A DNA stretch of 64,000 nt from Apium graveolens (Eukaryota; Streptophyta; Magnoliopsida; Apiales; Apiaceae), in contig NC_133650.1 of assembly GCF_009905375.1 (NCBI RefSeq), positions 295,795,457 to 295,859,456 on the forward strand. Reading direction: 5' to 3'. The first letter of the stretch is position 1, and each line of letters opens with the position of its first letter. This document shows positions 1-10,767 of this stretch, piece by piece. The position numbers and the translations under genes were made by a program. The notes below the pieces were generated by a model. It saw nothing but the letters and a program-made list of their open reading frames with translations, ran no database searches and was not told the DNA's origin.

Positions 1-1544
1 GCCATATCCTGATGCTCACCTAAAGTCTGATCATCAGTGTCTAGATGCAGAGAAGGTGACTTAGATAATTCCGGAGTTTGAATAGCATCAGTAACAGGTG
101 TTGGCAAAAGATTTGTTGCTGTTGGAGCTTCTAAGAAAATTACTCCAGGCACAACTAAGTGTTGATCAGCATTATCAGCACTTGTGCCTTGATTACCAAG
201 AGACACAGAAGGGGAATTAGCCTTGTCAGATACTGTTTCCTGAGATGGAGTGGATGGAGAAGAAGTAACTGGAGCACATTCTTTGTCTTGTGAGATCAGA
301 GATTCCTGATCCCCTTCCTTAGCTGCTTCCTCCTCATCATCTGAAACTGGCCTTTGTGTCCTCTATTTCTTGTATTTCTTGTTTGATTTGGATTCTTTTG
401 GAGTTTCAGGAACAGTCATTCGTCTAAGCCTTTTGAGAAGCTTAGAACCCCTAATATCAGAATCCTTCTGAGAAGTTGCTTTCTCAGCTTCATTTACCAC
501 AGGTTCTGAAGAAAGAATCTGTTCCTCAGAATCTGATTCATCTCTCAAAGTAATCCTCCTCTTCTTCTGAGGTGTTTGAGAAACAGTCTTTGTTTTCTTT
601 GACTTAGAAGATGTAGGCTTCACATAGGACTTGAGATATGTTCTGAGAGATGGTTGAGAGGTTTGAGGTGGCTGAGTAGAGGTGGTAGGTGTTGATGAAC
701 CAGGTTCTGATGTTTGAACATCAGGATAAAGTGCAGTGTACTTCACAGGATCATAGGTGATTAAGGCTTGTTTGACAGATAAAGGTATTAAGAGGGGTCT
801 TAACACAGCCTTTTTATAATCAGAAGATAATAAATCAGTAAAAGCTCTCTTAGCTATTCTGAAAGATGGAATTAGATCACCAAAATTTTGGGGCTGATTA
901 CAACAAAAACTATAAATAAGCTGACAAAATCTTGCAAAATATACAGTATTGCGATCTTCTGTCATCCTATCCCCAATAAAACCTAAGACTGCTCGTGCAT
1001 AATCAAAATCAGTGTGATTTAGAAGTGCATACCCGATTTGTTGGCTGAATATGGGAATTGCATCAAAATTTGAACATTTGTTGGCGAAAGCTTTGGTAAT
1101 GCAATCAAAGAAGAAACTCCATTCCCTCCTTATGAAAGATCTCTTCAACTGTTCAAGCTTGGTCAATGTTCCTTCATATCCCATACTAACCATCATGTTT
1201 TGAAGAACTGAGTCATCAACAGTAGAATAAACACAGTCCTCAGGTAGCTGTAATGCCTGTCTAACTGTAGACAAAGTCACAACATACTCATCTTCCCCTG
1301 ATGAAAATATTATACTTGGGGACCCTTGAGCACCACCATTGTCATATACTCCACTCCTCCAAAACTCCAGTACTTGAACTCCAGAAATGGATGTAGGCTC
1401 AGTTAGAGCAAACCCAATATCAGAACTAGTGAGAAAGTCCTGAATGAAATGAAGTTCAGAGGGTGCCTCTGTAGTGTTTAGTATCGCAGAGAAGTTATTA
1501 GGAACAAACTTTGCTCCATTAAAGAGAATGTCCTTGGGTGCCAT
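1..1544 (-). pseudogene. Large extra ('env-like') ORF of copia copy A, partial and interrupted
   Basis: Starts at the ATG at 1544-1542 (MAPKDILFNGAKF) and would continue past the left edge, as shown by its match to the longer copy at 16037-19705. An in-frame TAG at 363-365 (codon 394) interrupts it; copy B has a CAG glutamine codon there. Residues 1 to about 270 look like a compact domain rich in aromatic and hydrophobic residues. They are followed by a Thr/Pro/Ser linker and a Lys/Arg-rich stretch resembling a nuclear localisation signal (QKKRRITLRD). I see no signal peptide and no transmembrane segment in this part, so 'env-like' describes position only. Codon 259, which is a stop in copy B, is an intact CAA here. 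The function of this protein type is unknown. Confidence 0.8.
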
Positions 1545-2285
1545 TATGTTTGGAAAGAAATCGGTAACCTGTAATGTGTTTGAGAAAATGCCGCTTAAAA
1601 GAAAATCGTCAGTAGATGAGAAAGTTGAAAAGTAAAGAGAGAGTTAAAATATAAAGGTAAATAAAAGATTTGACAATCTTTGCTCTCTTTTACTTATACA
1701 CAAAAAGTAACCGTTGAGGACACATGGCAGACATGCATTTAAAAGTAGTGGTAAATACCTTGACAACTGTTATACATAGATAAGGCAAAAAGTAATGGGC
1801 ACGGTAAATAAGGAATAGTTACCACCCACTTGTAGTTTTTCAAGGAAAAACCGTTCCACTTACCTAGATTCCATTAATCAAGGTGAATCAGTTTAATTTA
1901 AAATTGAAACCGTTCCCACTAATTCAAATATTTTACTCTGCAATATCAATATTCTGAAAAAAAAACTGTGTGTGAGAATGAGTAATATCAATCAGTTAAG
2001 TAAGTACTGATAAAACATTATCAGAACTTAAAGTCAGACACAATTTAGACGATCATCAGAATATTTATCAGGATTTATCAATGCGTATCAAAATTTTTCA
2101 GAGACAAGATCATAAGACAAAAACAAATTCCATTAATATATCAAAATAATATATTGATGAAATTGAAATTACATCAGAACGTTTACAATCTTGTCCTAAG
2201 CTTCTAAATCTAACATCAACAGCCTTAGTCCTAGCTAAGAAGCCTGACAAAGCTGAGGATGAAGAAGAACAGGAAGAAGACGAGA
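1545..2285. other. Spacer between small ORF and large extra ORF (copy A)
   Basis: This 741-bp non-coding stretch is conserved in the same place in copies B (19706-20451) and C (63175-63860). It is AT-rich with many short runs of the CAGAACTTA / AAGTTCTGA type. In transcript orientation it forms the leader of the large extra ORF. Copy C has pyrimidine-rich sequence shortly before that ATG. I see no ORF of note. Confidence 0.6.
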
Positions 2286-2561
2286 TTAAGTCATCTTCCT
2301 CTTCCTATCTTCGACAAACAAGATAGCGAGTATAATGATTCGCTCTTGCTGACGGATAGCTTCCCGCCTTTCCTCCTCCAATCGATCAAGATGAAGCTGG
2401 TAGTCCATCTCGAAGAACAGAAGTCGGTTCAGCACCGCCTGTGGGACAGAGCCCCATATCTCTTCAGGAATGGCAGTTACATGCCACTCCTGCTGCCAGT
2501 CGGCGCAGCTTAGCTCCATATGAAAATTTTGGTAATTCAAAAACATGTTGAATCGGACCAT
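2286..2561 (-). CDS. Conserved small ORF between pol and the large extra ORF (copy A)
   Basis: Encodes 91 aa starting MVRFNMFLNYQNFHMELSC. I do not recognise the family. A tryptophan-rich N-terminal half (CADWQQEWHV, IPEEIW) is followed by a charged, probably helical segment rich in Glu, Arg and Leu (HLDRLEEERREAIRQQE) that could form a short coiled coil, then a basic tail (DRKRKMT). It has no signal peptide or membrane segment. The ORF is intact and nearly the same length in all three copies (B at 20452-20727, C at 62902-63174), whereas pol and gag are broken in each. A long plus-strand ORF over the same bases is taken as a shadow because the minus-strand protein is the one preserved in the more diverged copy C. 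It could act as an accessory protein of the element; that is inference. Confidence 0.7.
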   Translation of the reverse strand: MVRFNMFLNYQNFHMELSCADWQQEWHVTAIPEEIWGSVPQAVLNRLLFFEMDYQLHLDRLEEERREAIRQQERIIILAILFVEDRKRKMT

Positions 2562-3971
2562 GATGTTTTTGAAAAAGAATATGAAGTTAAGATTGTGAGA
2601 AAAATGGATGGAAAGGGTAATGTGAAGTGGCTGTTTATATAGGCAAGAGAATGCCAGGAGACGCGAAGATATTTAATGCTGACAGATAGAATTAAGTCTA
2701 CCTCGTCTCCCTAGACTTGAAAAAGAATAACAGTCATTGGAAAAGGAATGTGCACATGTAACAAGAGTGAACTGTTCAAGGACGAGTGCCATTAGTCCTA
2801 ACCATAGACTATTAATCTTCCACTTCAACATATTCTAAAGTAATCTGAGACTGGTACCAAATTTTACTCACAGATAAGTCAAGTAAAGGGTTAGACTGAA
2901 AAATCAGAACTTAGACCTATACCAGAACTTAACAGTCATCAGAACATAATGTCTTAACTCGAACAAGGAATATCTATCTTAGTAAGTTTTCATACAAGTT
3001 CTGAGTTATAGTCTTCAGAACTTAATCATCAGAACATATAACTAGAACGTGTCCTCAGAATTTGTGCAAGGTGACACAGTGACTGTTTGTCTAAAAGAAC
3101 ATAGACCACCACAAAAATTTCATCATTCATATGGAGTTATTTGTGTGTACATTAAGCTAAATAACTAATAAAGAGTAAAGTCTGATTTACTTCAGTACAT
3201 CTTAGAAATAAGTCATAATTAAAATTTTGCTAAAGAGCTGTCATTATCCTGAAACCTACTGATAAATGAGTTCATGCATGAGTCCACCTCAACTGTTTTT
3301 GTGCTAATTTTATGCATCTTTTTAAATTCTATTTTACAGTGGCTTCTCAGTGTAAGTGAGTTACGACTGCTTATCAGAATTTATGCTATTTTCAGAGTAT
3401 TTCTCCAGTAATCATAGAGTGTGAAAAGTCACCAAGAAAATATTTTGCTTTTCTAATGCATATTTACTTAATACCAGCTATGCATTTGGGTCGTCCCATT
3501 CACATTTTTACTCTAGATCTCAAAGGAGTACCTGATATTATTCTTTGATCCTTTTTCTTCTTCTTTTGATAAGTGAGGTTTATCAGCACTTAGTACATTC
3601 AGCAGTTTTACTAGAATCAGAACTTAAACAGATGAGTAGCATTATTCTAATCTGGGACTTAGTAATAAGATGAATAAAGTAAACTAAACTAAGCTCAAGT
3701 ATCAGAATTTGCTTGTGTCATTAGATTTCCACAGAAATAATTACTTCTTTCATGGGATCATTTGTTTATTGAAGACTAGTAGGTCAGTATCTAGCACAAT
3801 TATCCTCATAGGATTGAATGATTACTTAAACAGATATATCACTTATTAGAGTTAAGAGATATATATCAGACAACAGTCAGTACTTAAAAACATTTATCAA
3901 TTAAGCACAGAATACACAAAGAGATTAATTCTGTAAATACTGATCATAAAGTCTGATAACATAGAATAAGT
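2562..3971. other. Non-coding spacer downstream of pol (copy A)
   Basis: About 1.4 kb with no credible coding frame, conserved in position and sequence in copies B (20728-22137) and C (61472-62901). Its most obvious property is a high density of short motifs of the form TCAGAACTTA or AAGTTCTGAT on either strand, like those in the LTRs. It separates pol from the two downstream ORFs and could hold a promoter or splice acceptor for them, but I cannot point to a specific site. Confidence 0.6.
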
Positions 3972-6900
3972 TTAAGCAGATTTAGAGAAAGAACCTGAAA
4001 TCATTCCAAGTTCATTTACCAATCTTGTAAAGGTAGCTTCACACAGTGGTTTTGTGAAGATATCTGCTACTTGTTGATCTGTGGGAACAAAATGCAATTC
4101 CACTGTACCTTCATCCACATGTTCCCTGATGAAATGGTACCTGATGCTGATGTGCTTTGTCATAGAGTGTTGAACTGGATTACCTGTCATAGCAATAGCA
4201 CTTTGATTATCACAGTAAATAGGGATTTTGAAATATGTTAACCCATAATCCAGTAACTGATTCTTCATCCAAAGAATCTGTGCACAGCAGCTTCCTGCAG
4301 CAATATACTCTGCTTCTGCAGTTGATGTGGAAATTGACTTTTGTTTCTTGCTATACCAAGAAACCAATCTGCCTCCAAGAAATTGGCAGCTTCCACTTGT
4401 GCTTTTCCTGTCAATTTTGTAACCTACAAAATCTGCATCTGAGTAACCTATTAATTTAAAATCTGATTCTCTAGGATACCATAATCCTAGATCAGCTGTT
4501 CCTTTAAGATACTTAAAGATTCTTTTTACAGCTGTTAAGTGAGGTTCTCTTGGATCTGCTTGAAATCTTGCACAAAGACAGGTAGCAAACATGATATCTG
4601 GTCTACTAGCAGTTAGATATAGAAGTGAGCCAATCATACCTCTGTAATCAGTAATATCTACTGAATTACCAGTATCCTTATCCAGTTTTGTTGCAGTGGC
4701 CATGGGAGTGGATGCACTTGAACAGTCTTGCATTCCAAATTTCTTCAGCAAGTTTCTGGTTTACTTAGATTGACAAATAAAAGTGCCTTCTTCACTCTGC
4801 TTGACTTGAAGGCCCAGAAAATAACTAAGTTCTCCCATCATACTCATCTGATATCTTGACCGCATTAGTTTGGCAAACTTGTTGCAGAGTTTGTCATTTG
4901 GAGACCCAAAAATGATATCATCAACATAAATCTGGACCAAAAGTAAGTCCTTGCCATGATTGAGATAGAACAGTGTTTTGTCAATAGTTCCTCTGATGAA
5001 TCCACTTTCCAGAAGAAACTGAGCTAAAGTCTCATACCATGCTCTAGGAGCTTGCTTAAGTCCATAAAGTGCTTTATCAAGCTTGTAGACATAATCTGAA
5101 TGTTTGAAATCTACAAAGCCTGGAGGTTGTTCAACATATACTTCCTCCTCCAATTCTCCATTGAGAAAAGCACTTTTCACATCCATTTGAAAGACAGTAA
5201 ACTTTTTGTGAGCAGCATAAGCCATGAATATCCTTATGGCTTCTAACCTAGCAACTGGTGCAAATGTTTCATCATAGTCAATTCCTTCCTGTTGAGAATA
5301 TCCTTTTGCAACCAGCCTTGCCTTGTTCCTTGTAATTATGCCATCACTATCAGTTTTATTTCTGAATACCCATTTTGTACCAACAACAGATCTATTCTTA
5401 GGTCTTGGCACTAAGGTCCAGACTTTGTTTCTTTCAAATTCATTCAACTCTTCCTGCATTGCTTGCACCCAATCAGCATCTTGAAGAGCTTCTTCCACTT
5501 TCTTTGGCTCAGACTGAGAGAGAAAAGAATTGTAAAGACATTCATTAGAAGTACCTGTTCTAGTTCTGACACCTGCATCAGGATTTCCAATTATCAAATC
5601 AGGTGTATGTGATTTTGTCCACTTCCTTGCAGATGGAAGGTTTTCTCTAGAACTGGATGCTCCCCCATGATTCATGCTGTCTTCGTTTTCATTTTCTGAT
5701 GCTCCCCCTGAAACTATGCTCTCTGAGTTAGATCCTTCAGCATTTAGATTTTCAGCACTGTCAGTACTTGGCTTATCAGAACTTGACGAATCAGAACTTG
5801 AAGAGCCAGTTGTGTGTTCTGATGCTTCTTGAGATGTGATAATATCTTGAGTATGCTCCCCCTGCATTGGTGCATCTTCCTTTGACGTAGTCACCACAGT
5901 TTCCATAACATCAGAGTTTAATCCATCAGAGTTTACAGTATCAGGACTTAGACTGTCAGGACTTAAGGTATCAGAATATGAATCTTCATTTTCAAATCTC
6001 AGCTGATCATGATCAATGCAATCTTCAAGTCCAGTGATCTTCTTGTCATCAAAAGAGACATTGATAGATTTCATGACCACTTTTGTTCTCAAATTATAGA
6101 CTCTGAAGGCTTTTGTGGAAAGTGGATATCCAACAAAGATTCCCTCATCAGCTTTTAGATCAAACTTGGATAGCTGTTCAGGATGAGTCTTGAGAACAAA
6201 ACACTTACATCCAAATACATGAAAGTATTTCAGATTTGGCTTCTTGTTCTTCACCATCTCATATGGTGTTTTTCCCTGCTTGTTAATGAGTGTTGCATTT
6301 TGAGTAAAACAAGCAGTCTGCACAGCTTCAGCCCAGAAATAGGTTGGAAGCTTTGCTTCTTCAAGCATTGTTCGTGCAGCTTCAATGAGAGTTCTATTCT
6401 TCCTTTCAACAACTCCATTTTGCTGTGGAGTTCCAGGAGCAGAAAATTCCTGCTTTATTCCATGATTTTTGCAGAACTCTTCCATTATCAGATTCTTGAA
6501 TTCAGTTCCATTATCACTCCTCAAAATTTTCACAGAATCTTTGATCAATTTATCCAGATGTTTGACATGATCAATCAGGATAGATGCAGTTTCACTTTTT
6601 GTGTGCAGGAAATACACCCATGTGTATCTGGTGAACTCATCTACTATGACCAACGCATATTTCTTCTTTGCAATAGACATGACATTCACTGGACCAAATA
6701 GATCAACATGAAGTAGATAATAAGGCTCAAGAATTGATGATTCAGTCTTGCTCTTGAATGAAGATTTTCTTTGTTTGGCCTTCTGACATGAGTCACAAAG
6801 ACCATCAGGAGCAAACACTGATTTTGGCAGTCCTCTCACAAGATCTTTCTTGATCAGTTCATTTATCTTGTTGAAGTTTAAATGAGAGAGTTTCTTGTGC

Positions 6901-7322
6901 CAATTCCAGCTTTCTTCAATTGAGGCTCTACTCATCAAACAGATTGCAGAACCATCAGAACTTGTTGAAAGCTTAGCTTCATAAATCTTACCACGCCTGA
7001 ATCCCTTCAGAACAACTTTTCCTTTAGATTTACTAACTATTTCACAATGTTCTGCAAAGAAATCAACATGATAACCTCTGTCACAGATTTGACTTATACT
7101 CAGTAAGTTGTGTTTAAGTCCTGAGACCAGAGCTACATCTTTAATGATGACATTCCTAAGATTGATATTGCCATATCCCAAGGTTTTTCCAATGTTGCCA
7201 TCTCCATAAGAAACACTTGGGCCAGCTTTCTCTACAAAGTCTGATAGCAGGGCCTTATTTCCAGTCATATGTCCTGAACATCTACTGTCCAGAACTAAAA
7301 TATTTTTCCTGTTGCCCTGCAA
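3972..7322 (-). pseudogene. Copia pol (protease-integrase-RT-RNase H), copy A, inactivated
   Basis: Follows gag in the same frame, after a TGA. The protease motif near residue 12 reads DSRCS instead of the DSGCS of copy B, so the Asp-Ser-Gly active site is altered. The integrase zinc region (WHKKLSHL then CDSC) lies near residues 139-176, with catalytic acidic residues near 205 (LHVDLFGP), 268 (SDNGTEF) and 306 (GVVERKNR). RT begins near residue 610 and has YVDD near 800. RNase H (SDADF, AEAEY, CDNQSA) ends the protein in SGSFSKSA. One in-frame TAA at 4761-4763 separates most of RT from the rest; copies B and C have a tyrosine codon there. Protease change and stop codon together make this copy non-autonomous. 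The first codons after the TGA are TTG CAG GGC, with no ATG start, so pol must be reached by readthrough or splicing. Confidence 0.92.
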
Positions 7323-9655
7323 TCAAAAAGACCAATAATTATTAGTTTTAAGGACCCAGACTTGCTTGGATCCTTTGGCCTTTTTAGGTTTGTTAACATT
7401 TGCAGCGGATTTAGCATCAGATTTTATGTTAACAGTTTTCTTATTAGAACTTATACTACCAGACTTTGAATCAGAACTTACACTAGAAGGAACAACAGAA
7501 ACTTTCTTTAAAGAAGGTTTTATTTGATAATAATCATAGTACAAACTATGATATTCCTTACAAGTATAAATGGAATGCCATAAACTACCACAATGAAAAC
7601 AAGGATTTTGTGGTTTGTATCTAACAGACTGACTCTTAACTCCTGATTTTGAAGATAAGGAGTGAATATTCTTATTCTTCCTGCAAAAAGAAGCCAGATG
7701 GTTAGAACTTCCACAGTTATGACATGCTTTCCTAGGAGCATCAGGAACAGATTTATAGTTATTGCTTTTATTCACACCTTCCTTTCCATTCCTGTTTTTC
7801 CTAGGTGATTTTACCTTGTTTGCATTCTTAACATCTTTCAGCTTATGCTTAAGCTGCTTCTTTGTCATTAAGCCTATGTTAACTTCAGCTGTCTTTTCCT
7901 GTTTTAGTTTGTCAGAAGCTAATTCCTTTTTAACTTCTGATTTCTCATTTTCAGATTTTTCAGTTACAAACTTAACAGGTTTTAACTTCGGCTTTTGCTT
8001 ATCAACAGGCTTAATTTCTACAGTTCCTTTTTCATTTTTATTTTCTCCATAACCTAAGCCCTCTTTCCAGTTTCCACTGCTCAGCAAATTTTGAGTTGTT
8101 TTGCCAGAGTTAGTCCAAGTCCTAATAATCTCTCTCTCCTTTTCTAACTCAGTTTTTAGAGATTCATTCATTTTTAGCACTTCATCCCTAACATAAAAAG
8201 CATCATCTCTATCCTTCTGAGTTTGATGGAACATGACTAACTCTTTTTCTAAGAAATCATTTCTTTTCCTAAAAGCAAGATTTTCAGAAGTTAATCTTTC
8301 ACATGTTAAAGTTTGATCTCTATAACTAACAAACATGGTTTTAAGATATCTTCTCAACTCATTAATATCATCAGTATGAAAAGCATAAGTAGTCTGAGGT
8401 ACCTTTGTTTCAGCAGCTTCAGAACTGCTCACAGAACTTGATTTATCAGCATTTGCCATCAATGCATAGTTCTCCTCACTTTCAGAGTCTGAGGTGTCTG
8501 TCCAGCTTTTCTGCTTTGTGACAAGAGCTTTGCCTTTGTCACTCTTGGTCTTCTTGCAATCAGGAGATATGTGGCCTTTCTCACCACAATTATAACATTT
8601 AACATTGGTGTAATCTCCTCTGTCAGACTTTCCTCCTCTTCCTTCAGATCTTCTGAAATTCTTCTTATCAGAACTTATGCCTTTCCTGGAAAACTTCTTT
8701 CCCTTCCTGAACTTCCTGTATGCAATCTTTGTGATTCCTTTCACCATAAGAGCACACAGCTTCATCATCTCCTCATCAGCATCAGTCTCAGGCAAGCTTT
8801 CAGAATCTGAGTCATCATACTCTCAGAACTTGATGACTCAGTATCAGACTTTATGAAAAGAGCTTTACCCTTGTCTTTCTTTGAGGAAGGTGCTTTGGGG
8901 GATTCCTCTTCAGCCTTGAGAGCAACTGTCCTTGACTTTCCTCCTTTCCTCTTGCTTCTTTGTTCCATCTCAAGTTCATGAGTCTTGAGCATTCCATAGA
9001 TTTCATCAAGATTGTAGTTGTCTCTTATTGTTGTTGCCTTCAAATCCCAGCATTCAGGAAGAGCTAACAGGAATTTTAGGTTGGTATCTTCAAGATCATA
9101 CTCTTTATCAACCAATGACAAATCATTCAAAAGTTTGACAAATCTATCATATAAATCATTCAATGACTCATTAGATTTTGAGTCAAAATGTTCATACTCT
9201 TGAGTGAGTATTGTCTTCCTGTTCTTCTTAACTGTTTCAGTTCCTTGACACCTTGTCTCCAGTGCATCCCATATCTCCTTGGCAGTCTTGCAGTTGATTA
9301 CCCTGTTTGACATTACATTATCAATGGCACTATGCAGTAAGTGTCGTACCTTGGCATCCTTAGCAATAGATGCTATATCTTCAGCAGTGTAATCACTCTT
9401 TTCCTTTGGTACAGTCATTGCTGCTTCACCTGCAACTACAACAGCGAGCTTGGTAGGTTTGTGAGGCCCTTCCTTGATTCTATCAAGATATTCTGGATCT
9501 GTTGCTTCCAGAAACATGGTCATCCTTACCTTCCATATGGGATATTCAGATGGTCTCAATATGGGAACTCTAATAGTCTCATATCGACTCTGAATTGATG
9601 TCTTTGATGATTCCTCAGTTTTGGTAGGCTTAGTTGGAGTTTCTGTGTCAGACAT
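7323..9655 (-). pseudogene. Copia gag, copy A, frameshifted
   Basis: The likely start is the ATG at 9655-9653 (MSDTETPTKP), just downstream of the primer site. The longer reading from 9709 depends on a GTG inside the primer-site region and is rejected. The N-terminal 250 residues are a UBN2/copia-type gag domain (YPIWKVRMTMFLEATDPEYL, AKEIWDALETRCQG). A Ser/Asp/Glu-rich region follows, then a CCHC zinc knuckle (CYNCGEKGHISPDC), a long Lys/Glu-rich coiled region, and two more knuckle-like motifs (CHNCGSSNHLASFC, CFHCGSLWHSIYTC). A 1-nt deletion near 8818 relative to copy B splits the frame, and a short in-frame deletion relative to copy C lies near 9000. Gag ends NNYWSF and TGA, where copies B and C have TAG two codons after the NN. 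Confidence 0.88.
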
Positions 9656-9695
9656 GATTGTGTTTGGATCTTTAACTGTATGTGTGTTTACAGAA

Positions 9696-9708
9696 GGCTC
9701 TGATACCA
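9696..9708 (-). other. Primer binding site, copia copy A
   Basis: On the minus strand the bases read TGGTATCAGAGCC, two bases inside the LTR end. This matches the complement of the 3' end of initiator tRNA-Met, the usual primer for plant copia elements. It marks the adjoining LTR as the 5' LTR of copy A. Confidence 0.9.
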
Positions 9709-9710
9709 CT

Positions 9711-10322
9711 TGTTAGGTCACACTATCACTGTAGAGGGGGTGAATACAGTGTTTATTACAATCAAATCGAACTTCAAGAACTTAAGTAACAGAAAACAAA
9801 CTTTATTGAAACAATAAACTCTGCTACAATCTGGAACTGTTATCTCTCAGTGATGAACAAAATATCACGAGAGCTGCTAGGGTTAAGTAAATAATATTCT
9901 CGATTATGATAACACTTATAGTGTAAACCCTATGTCTGTGTTTATATATTACACAGTTACAAGATAATCGCTAATTGATATGGAATATAATTCTGCTTCC
10001 TAATATATATCAATCAGATATCTTTTCTTCCAAGTATTCCATTCTTTATGGAATTCCTTCTTCATGCATATCTCTTCTTATGTTTATCTTGATCTTCTTA
10101 ACTTTAATCAGCTGCTGTCCTTATCTGATCGTCCTTCAGCACTTAAGTTCTGATATCTATCTCCTGATGCTTATCTCCTGATAACATAAGTACTGATATC
10201 CCTTAAGTTCTGACGTCCAGTATAAGTACTGATCAGTTAAGTACTGATTTGTCCTGTTCAAATAAGATCTGAAATCTAAACATAAAACATATTAGCCATG
10301 ACATTATCAAATATATCTAACA
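9711..10322 (-). repeat. LTR of copia copy A (5' LTR, shared with remnant A')
   Basis: A 612-bp LTR with TG...CA ends: on the minus strand it starts TGTTAGATATATTTG and ends GTGACCTAACA. Compared with the LTRs at 15229-15841 and 28441-29053 it shows only about half a dozen differences by eye. Its inner (left) side adjoins the primer site, so it is the 5' LTR of copy A. Its outer (right) side adjoins PPT-type sequence and 3' internal DNA of another copy, so it also stands where that copy's 3' LTR should be. Several TCAGNACTTA motifs lie in the U3 part. Confidence 0.92.
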
Positions 10323-10599
10323 ATCTCCCCAACTTGTAAATTAGCAAAATATACAAGTTTAACAGATATTTGATGATGTCAAAAACATTAAGTACAAATG
10401 CATGAGAATTAGACAAGATAACTACAACTTACAGTCCTTAAAGCTTTTACCAATTCAACTTCTGATAACAACTTTAGTCTGTATATACATCAGAATTTAA
10501 GCAGTTGTAGATCTTCGACTTGGCTTCATCATTTTCTGATCTCTCTGATGTCAGGAGTTGTTCTGAGATAATTCTTCAACAAACATTTCTCAGCATATC
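10323..10599 (-). mobile_element. Remnant A': 3' internal end of another SIRE-like copia
   Basis: These 277 bp match 15842-16107 of copy B almost base for base: the polypurine tract next to the LTR and the last part of the internal region, including the very end of the large extra ORF. One 12-bp indel near 10410 separates them. Homology stops abruptly after CAGCATATC at 10599. This is a truncated element joined head-to-tail to copy A through a single shared LTR. Confidence 0.85.
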
Positions 10600-10767
10600 A
10601 TAAAATATTTTGTTTTTTTTCAAGAAATCTCCATCTAAATTAAACTTTTTGGGCCAAATAATGGAAAGTAAATTTGGCCATGTTATGTTATTTTGAGGCC
10701 TAGGTCTTTTGGGTCTTTTGTCAAATTATCAATAGTTTAACAATCAAATTGAATATAATATCGCATA
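10600..10767. other. Short flank between remnant A' and the gypsy element
   Basis: 168 bp of AT-rich sequence not matching any other part of the window that I can see. Its last five bases (10763-10767, GCATA) are the left copy of the gypsy target-site duplication, so it was joined to 35323 onward before the gypsy inserted. Confidence 0.7.
10763..10767. repeat. Left target-site duplication of the gypsy element (GCATA)
   Basis: GCATA directly precedes the TGATAGGG start of the 5' LTR and recurs at 35323-35327 directly after the 3' LTR end ATAACA. A perfect pair shows that both outer ends come from one integration event. Confidence 0.93.

Larger units (their letters stand above)
1..10322 (-). 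mobile_element. SIRE-like Ty1/copia retrotransposon, copy A (3' side cut by window edge)
   Basis: Minus-strand LTR retrotransposon. From right to left it has a 612-bp 5' LTR (9711-10322), a tRNA-Met type primer site, gag, pol in the order protease, integrase, RT, RNase H (copia order), a spacer of about 1.4 kb, a 91-aa ORF, another spacer, and a large extra ORF that runs off the left edge. A large extra ORF downstream of pol is typical of the SIRE/Maximus lineage; that assignment is from layout and motifs, not a tree. The same family occurs as copy B (15229-27014) and copy C (55125 to the right edge). Gag, pol and the extra ORF each carry disabling mutations; only the small ORF is intact. The 3' LTR lies outside the window, so age and target duplication cannot be read. 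Confidence 0.93.

Noticed and set aside
2259..2513. Plus-strand 84-codon ORF overlapping the small ORF, also present at 20425-20679
   Set aside because: It runs antisense to the conserved small ORF. In copy C the antisense frame is quite different, whereas the sense protein is preserved.
9656..9709. Longer gag N-terminus starting at 9709 (MVSEPSVNTHT)
   Set aside because: It depends on a GTG inside the primer-binding region. The ATG at 9655 is shared with copy C and lies in a normal place.
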